From positions 35,002,501 to 35,066,500 of the forward strand of contig CM066729.1 of NCBI GenBank assembly GCA_033961575.1: a DNA stretch of 64,000 nt, given 5' to 3'. Made by a program: the position numbers and the translations under genes. Of this stretch, positions 60,546 to 64,000 are shown piece by piece; the stretch's first letter is position 1; the number at the start of each line of letters is the position of its first letter. The DNA comes from Aselliscus stoliczkanus (Eukaryota > Chordata > Mammalia > Chiroptera > Hipposideridae). The notes under the pieces were generated by a model. It had not been told where the DNA came from and did not search any database. It saw nothing but the letters and a program-made list of their open reading frames with translations.

Positions 60546-60770
60546 AATAGTAATTTCTCTTTACTCATTACTTAATTTTGAAAGTAACAGTAATTTGCAT
60601 TTTCAATTTATACCTTTTCATCCATAAAGGAAGAGAATACATCAAGACAAAATGTCATTGTTTTAAATTTAATAAATTATTGGAAATACTGTCATAAGTA
60701 TGAGTGTAGTTTTTATAATCTATCTCAGATGTAGTATGGTTGCAAGACATTTGGAAATATACTTCAGAAG

Positions 60771-60939
60771 CTCTGAAATCAGGGGCGGGCCAAGAGGCTC
60801 AGTTGGTTAAGAGCTTGCTCAAGAGTGCGAGCTGAGCTCTGAGCAACAGCAGTTCCATGCCCAGGCTGAGCTGAGCTGCCAATAGGTGGCAGGATGGCTC
60901 AGCAAAAAACAAACAAACAAACAAACACTCTGAAATCAG
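60771..60939 (+). mobile_element. tRNA-derived SINE, type B, with perfect 12-bp TSD
   Basis: The TSD 'ctctgaaatcag' lies at 60771-60782 and 60928-60939. The body is 60783-60927: head 'gaggctcagttggttaagag', middle 'agctctgagcaacagcagtt', tail 'ggtggcaggatggctcagc' and an (aaac)n end. Confidence 0.94.
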
Positions 60940-62329
60940 TTTTACTGGGAAGTAAAGATGGCTTATGAAAGAATGAGAAGAGGATGAAGGATTTATAGCT
61001 CAGCTTCCCCACGTAAACTCACAAAGAAGATCAAAGAGATTTTTCTGTCAAAGAATATGGATGAGGTTCAATCACGATAAAGCTTTAAAATGTATCTCTA
61101 AACACATCTAGATCAAAACGGCACATGGCTGGGCATCCACCAGTGCAGCATCTCCAAATTTTTATGCATAGCTATACAGAAAAGTGAAAACTGTCGTTAA
61201 GTTGAAAAAAGAAACGCTGGCAGACAAACTGACAGAATATGGGGTATGGTATCCCATCAATAATAAAGCATCTGATGCTGAATTATAGAAAACCTAGGCA
61301 AACTTTGACTGATATAGCATAGGACAAAACTGCTTCATGAGAGGGTACCAAGAAAAAAGTTAGATGCAATACTCACCATCTACTGACCTGGAAACTTCAG
61401 GTTTCGACCGTTCAGAAAAGATGGCAATCATTTTTTTTTTTTTTTGCTCACTTAGGAAACTGACATATAAGTTAAGTTTACCCCTCCTTTCACCTCTGAA
61501 ATTCCTTGTTCTCCATATTCACAGTGTGTCTTAAAAGTAAGGTAAGTAGTTGTAAATATCACAAGTTGCAAATTGAAATGCCTTGTTGGCTAGTGGTGGC
61601 ATTGTACATTTGGCGGTATCTAGTCATGAAGTGAATGGGAATGTTAACTTTCCATGTACCGTGAAAGCTTTAAGAAGTTGAAAGCGAGGCACAATAAATA
61701 AAAGGGATCAATAGAAAAGTAAAATGAAGAAAGTGCTAAAATTAAGGAATTGCACTAGAAATTCAGCATTTCTTGAGTTTATCTCTAGCTTGAGAATTGA
61801 AAAAACAGAACTAAAAAGTCTTGCCAGGAGGCTGAAATGAGAACTAAGGGTACTCCTCATTTCTAGATTATCTTTGTAAAATATTTCTTCAGTAAAAACA
61901 AGACTATGTGGCTTTGTGGCATGGCATCTAAAAACACAAGAAAATTGGCTAATTTAAAAATCAAGACAATATCAAATATTCAAAAGAAATACGGGTGAAT
62001 CATGGAAATGGCAAACCCATTCAAATGTACACTAAAGAGAGTGAAGAACATAAAAAAGAACTAAAAGCAAAACAAAAAAATGCAATAAACCAGAAGAAAA
62101 ACTCATTAGTTTTTGAACAAGTTTAAGAAAAGCTCTAAAAATGGAAAAGAAAGAATGAATGAAAAAAATAATGAGAGGCAGAAGATTATCAATATAGATA
62201 ATTGGGAATATGATCCAACATGTGAATATTGAAAAATGCCAGATCATGTTATACAGAAGCTAACCTACTTGAGTGCAAGAGAGATTCATAGAGAGCCTTG
62301 CAAAAATAATAACTGTGCAGGCAGATTTT
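60940..62329. other. Unassigned DNA
   Basis: About 1.4 kb. It contains a T16 run at 61431-61446 and A-rich text near 62040-62170 that might be decayed L1, but I cannot place it. Confidence 0.4.
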
Positions 62330-62720
62330 AAATATTTATACAGGTGAGTTATACAGGTGAGACTAAAATACAGCAACTATATAAAATGCACAGTTTAACC
62401 AAAACTACTACTTTAACAACCTCTCTCCTGCAACTAGTAGATAAACTGTGCTATGTGCTAAAGATCTAATGCACAGAATAGCCATTTTAGTCAATAGTAC
62501 TGTATTATAAAGTTCAAAGCTGCTAAGAATCCAGATCTTAATTGTTTTCACCTCAAAAAATGATAATCATGTGACATGATAGAGGTGTTGGCTAACACTG
62601 TACTGATAGTCATATTGCAATATATTGTATAAATGTTGTGTGATACATATTGTAAACCTTAAACTTTACACAAGGTTATATGTCAATTGCATGTCAATTA
62701 ATACATAATTTAAAAATTAC
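62330..62720 (+). mobile_element. LINE-1 3' UTR end, plus strand
   Basis: 'gtgctaaagatctaatgcac', 'agtcaatagtactgtattat', 'atcatgtgacatgatagagg' and 'gttatatgtcaattgcatgt' follow the L1 3' UTR order. A 12-bp tandem 'ttatacaggtga' lies at 62336-62361. Confidence 0.75.
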
Positions 62721-62867
62721 CCAAATTACTAGACATGCAAAGAAACAGATAAGTGTCCCCTACCTTCAGGAGGGGAAACAGTAAATAAAAACTTGATTTC
62801 AAGAAAGCTGGGATTTTCAATTTAGGAGCAAAAGACTTCAAGGGAACAAATATAAATATGTTACAGT

Positions 62868-63890
62868 GACACAGGAATGAGACAAGAAAAAGAAATAAAA
62901 GCCATACTAATTGGAAAGAAAGAAGTTTTTAAAAATAATTGTGTTTTCAAAATACAGTACTGTATATGAAGAAATATTAAGAAAATTACAAAAATGCTAC
63001 TAGAATTAAGTGGATTTAGTAAGTTTGTAGTGTAGGGCATCAATTTACAACAGTTTATTTATTTTGTATAACTAGGACTAAGCAATCCAACATTAATTTT
63101 TACAAATCGTTTGTAATATCAACAAAATAAAGTACTTAGGAATAATTTTAACAGAGATGTGCTAGTCCTATTAACTGAAAACTATAAAACATTACTGAAA
63201 ATAATTGCAGGACACCTAAACAAATGGAAAATGACATCATGTTCATGTTTTGCAAGGCTCAATTTTATTAAATTAATAATTCTTAAAGTAATTTATAGAT
63301 TTAACCTATTCCAAACAAAATCTCAGCAGGCTTTCTATAGATTGTGACTAGTTTATTCTACAATTTATATACATAAACAAATGCCATAAAACATCAACAT
63401 AAATTAAAAAAATAAAAAACCAAAGTTGGAGGACTTTCAGTACAGTATTCCTATACCTAAAGCGATATCAGGAGAGTATGGTATTGTGATAAGCATAAAT
63501 ATATGTAATTGGAACATAAATGTTTCCACATGTTGACCCACACATATAAGATTTCAATTTTTATTTGCATGACAAGGCAATTCAAGGGAAAAGTATAATG
63601 TTTCCAACAAAAGATGCTAAAATAAATGGATACTCGTCTGGAAAAAAAAATTAAAAAAAGAGCCTTTACTCCTAAATCTGTCATATATAAAAATTAATTT
63701 CAAATGAGTTACACAGATTTGTATATTGGCTAAAATCAGAAACTTCTAAAATAAGTCAAGGCAACATATATACGACGTTGGGTTAGCAAAGATTTCTTTG
63801 GTACGACACAAAATACATAACTTTTAAAAATGATACATTAGTCAAAAAATTTTAAAAATTGCTTGTCTGAAGACAACATAAGAATGTGAA
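62868..63890 (+). mobile_element. L1: Old LINE-1 ORF2 fragment, plus strand
   Basis: Starts in the reverse transcriptase region ('agacaagaaaaagaaataaa'), passes 'aaagtacttaggaataattt', 'gaaaactataaaacattact' and 'aggctcaattttattaaatt'. It continues into the later ORF2 part to about 63890. Frame 63159-63347 retains a readable piece ('ENYKTLLKIIAGHLNKWK'). Broken elsewhere. Confidence 0.82.
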
Positions 63891-64000
63891 TGTTGCAACA
63901 GAGAAAGGACAAGGGTGTGCTTGGCTCTGAGAAGTCAGTGTTCTCAGCAGCCTCCATGGAGTTCTGCAGTGTGCAGTTCAGCAGAACGTACATGTGAGTG

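Overview
This is non-coding, AT-rich mammalian nuclear DNA, an intergenic region or a very large intron. I found no intact protein-coding gene, no convincing host exon and no RNA gene. Every open frame I examined either lies inside a decayed mobile element, is read through a microsatellite, or is a short chance frame. The eukaryotic signs are LINE-1 pieces, tRNA-derived SINEs with target-site duplications (TSDs), MIR/L2 relics, MaLR/ERVL retroviral relics, mariner and hAT DNA transposons, and long CA, TA, GATA, ATT and CT microsatellites. Two tRNA-derived SINE types recur. Type A has a head ending in 'gacactgccctc' plus an A tail; type B has a tail containing 'ggtggcaggatggctcagc'. Together with the L1 3' ends they look most like a bat, probably of the rhinolophoid side of Chiroptera. 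That placement is a recollection-based inference; I cannot fix the species.

Layout: 0-4 kb holds the end of a mariner copy, a young 5'-truncated L1 with an 18-bp TSD, an inverted pair of type A SINEs and an older L1 3' end. 5-12.4 kb is a nearly full-length old L1 (minus strand), split at 8.5-9.7 kb by about 1.2 kb holding an unclassified segment, an inverted L1 piece and a duplicated L1 piece. 12.4-16 kb has a MaLR LTR (minus) and the 5' region of another old L1 (plus). 16-23 kb is mostly unassigned sequence with a MaLR LTR, an L2, a type B SINE, an 82-bp mariner-type MITE and an AT-rich minisatellite. 23.3-24 kb is a SINE cluster. 24-27 kb is old L1 and a hAT relic. 27.9-28.2 kb is a Tc1/mariner-type MITE between CA and TG tracts. 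28-45 kb is largely unassigned, with scattered LTR, SINE, MIR and L1 ends. 45.1-46.4 kb is a near-complete but inactivated mariner. 46.8-50 kb is an old L1 with nested younger insertions. 50-64 kb has MIR/L2 relics, a 0.33-kb CCA-rich trinucleotide repeat, a 55-bp tandem duplication, an ERVL-like pol relic interrupted by GATA repeats, a type B SINE and L1 pieces.

The genes do not work together as a pathway, since none is functional. The window records layered transposition. I found no new biological system. The items most worth checking are the two mini-transposons, the L1 foldback at 9.3-9.8 kb, the unclassified segment at 8.5-9.3 kb and the composite SINE at 23.3 kb. Family names for repeats are from recognition by eye, without database comparison.
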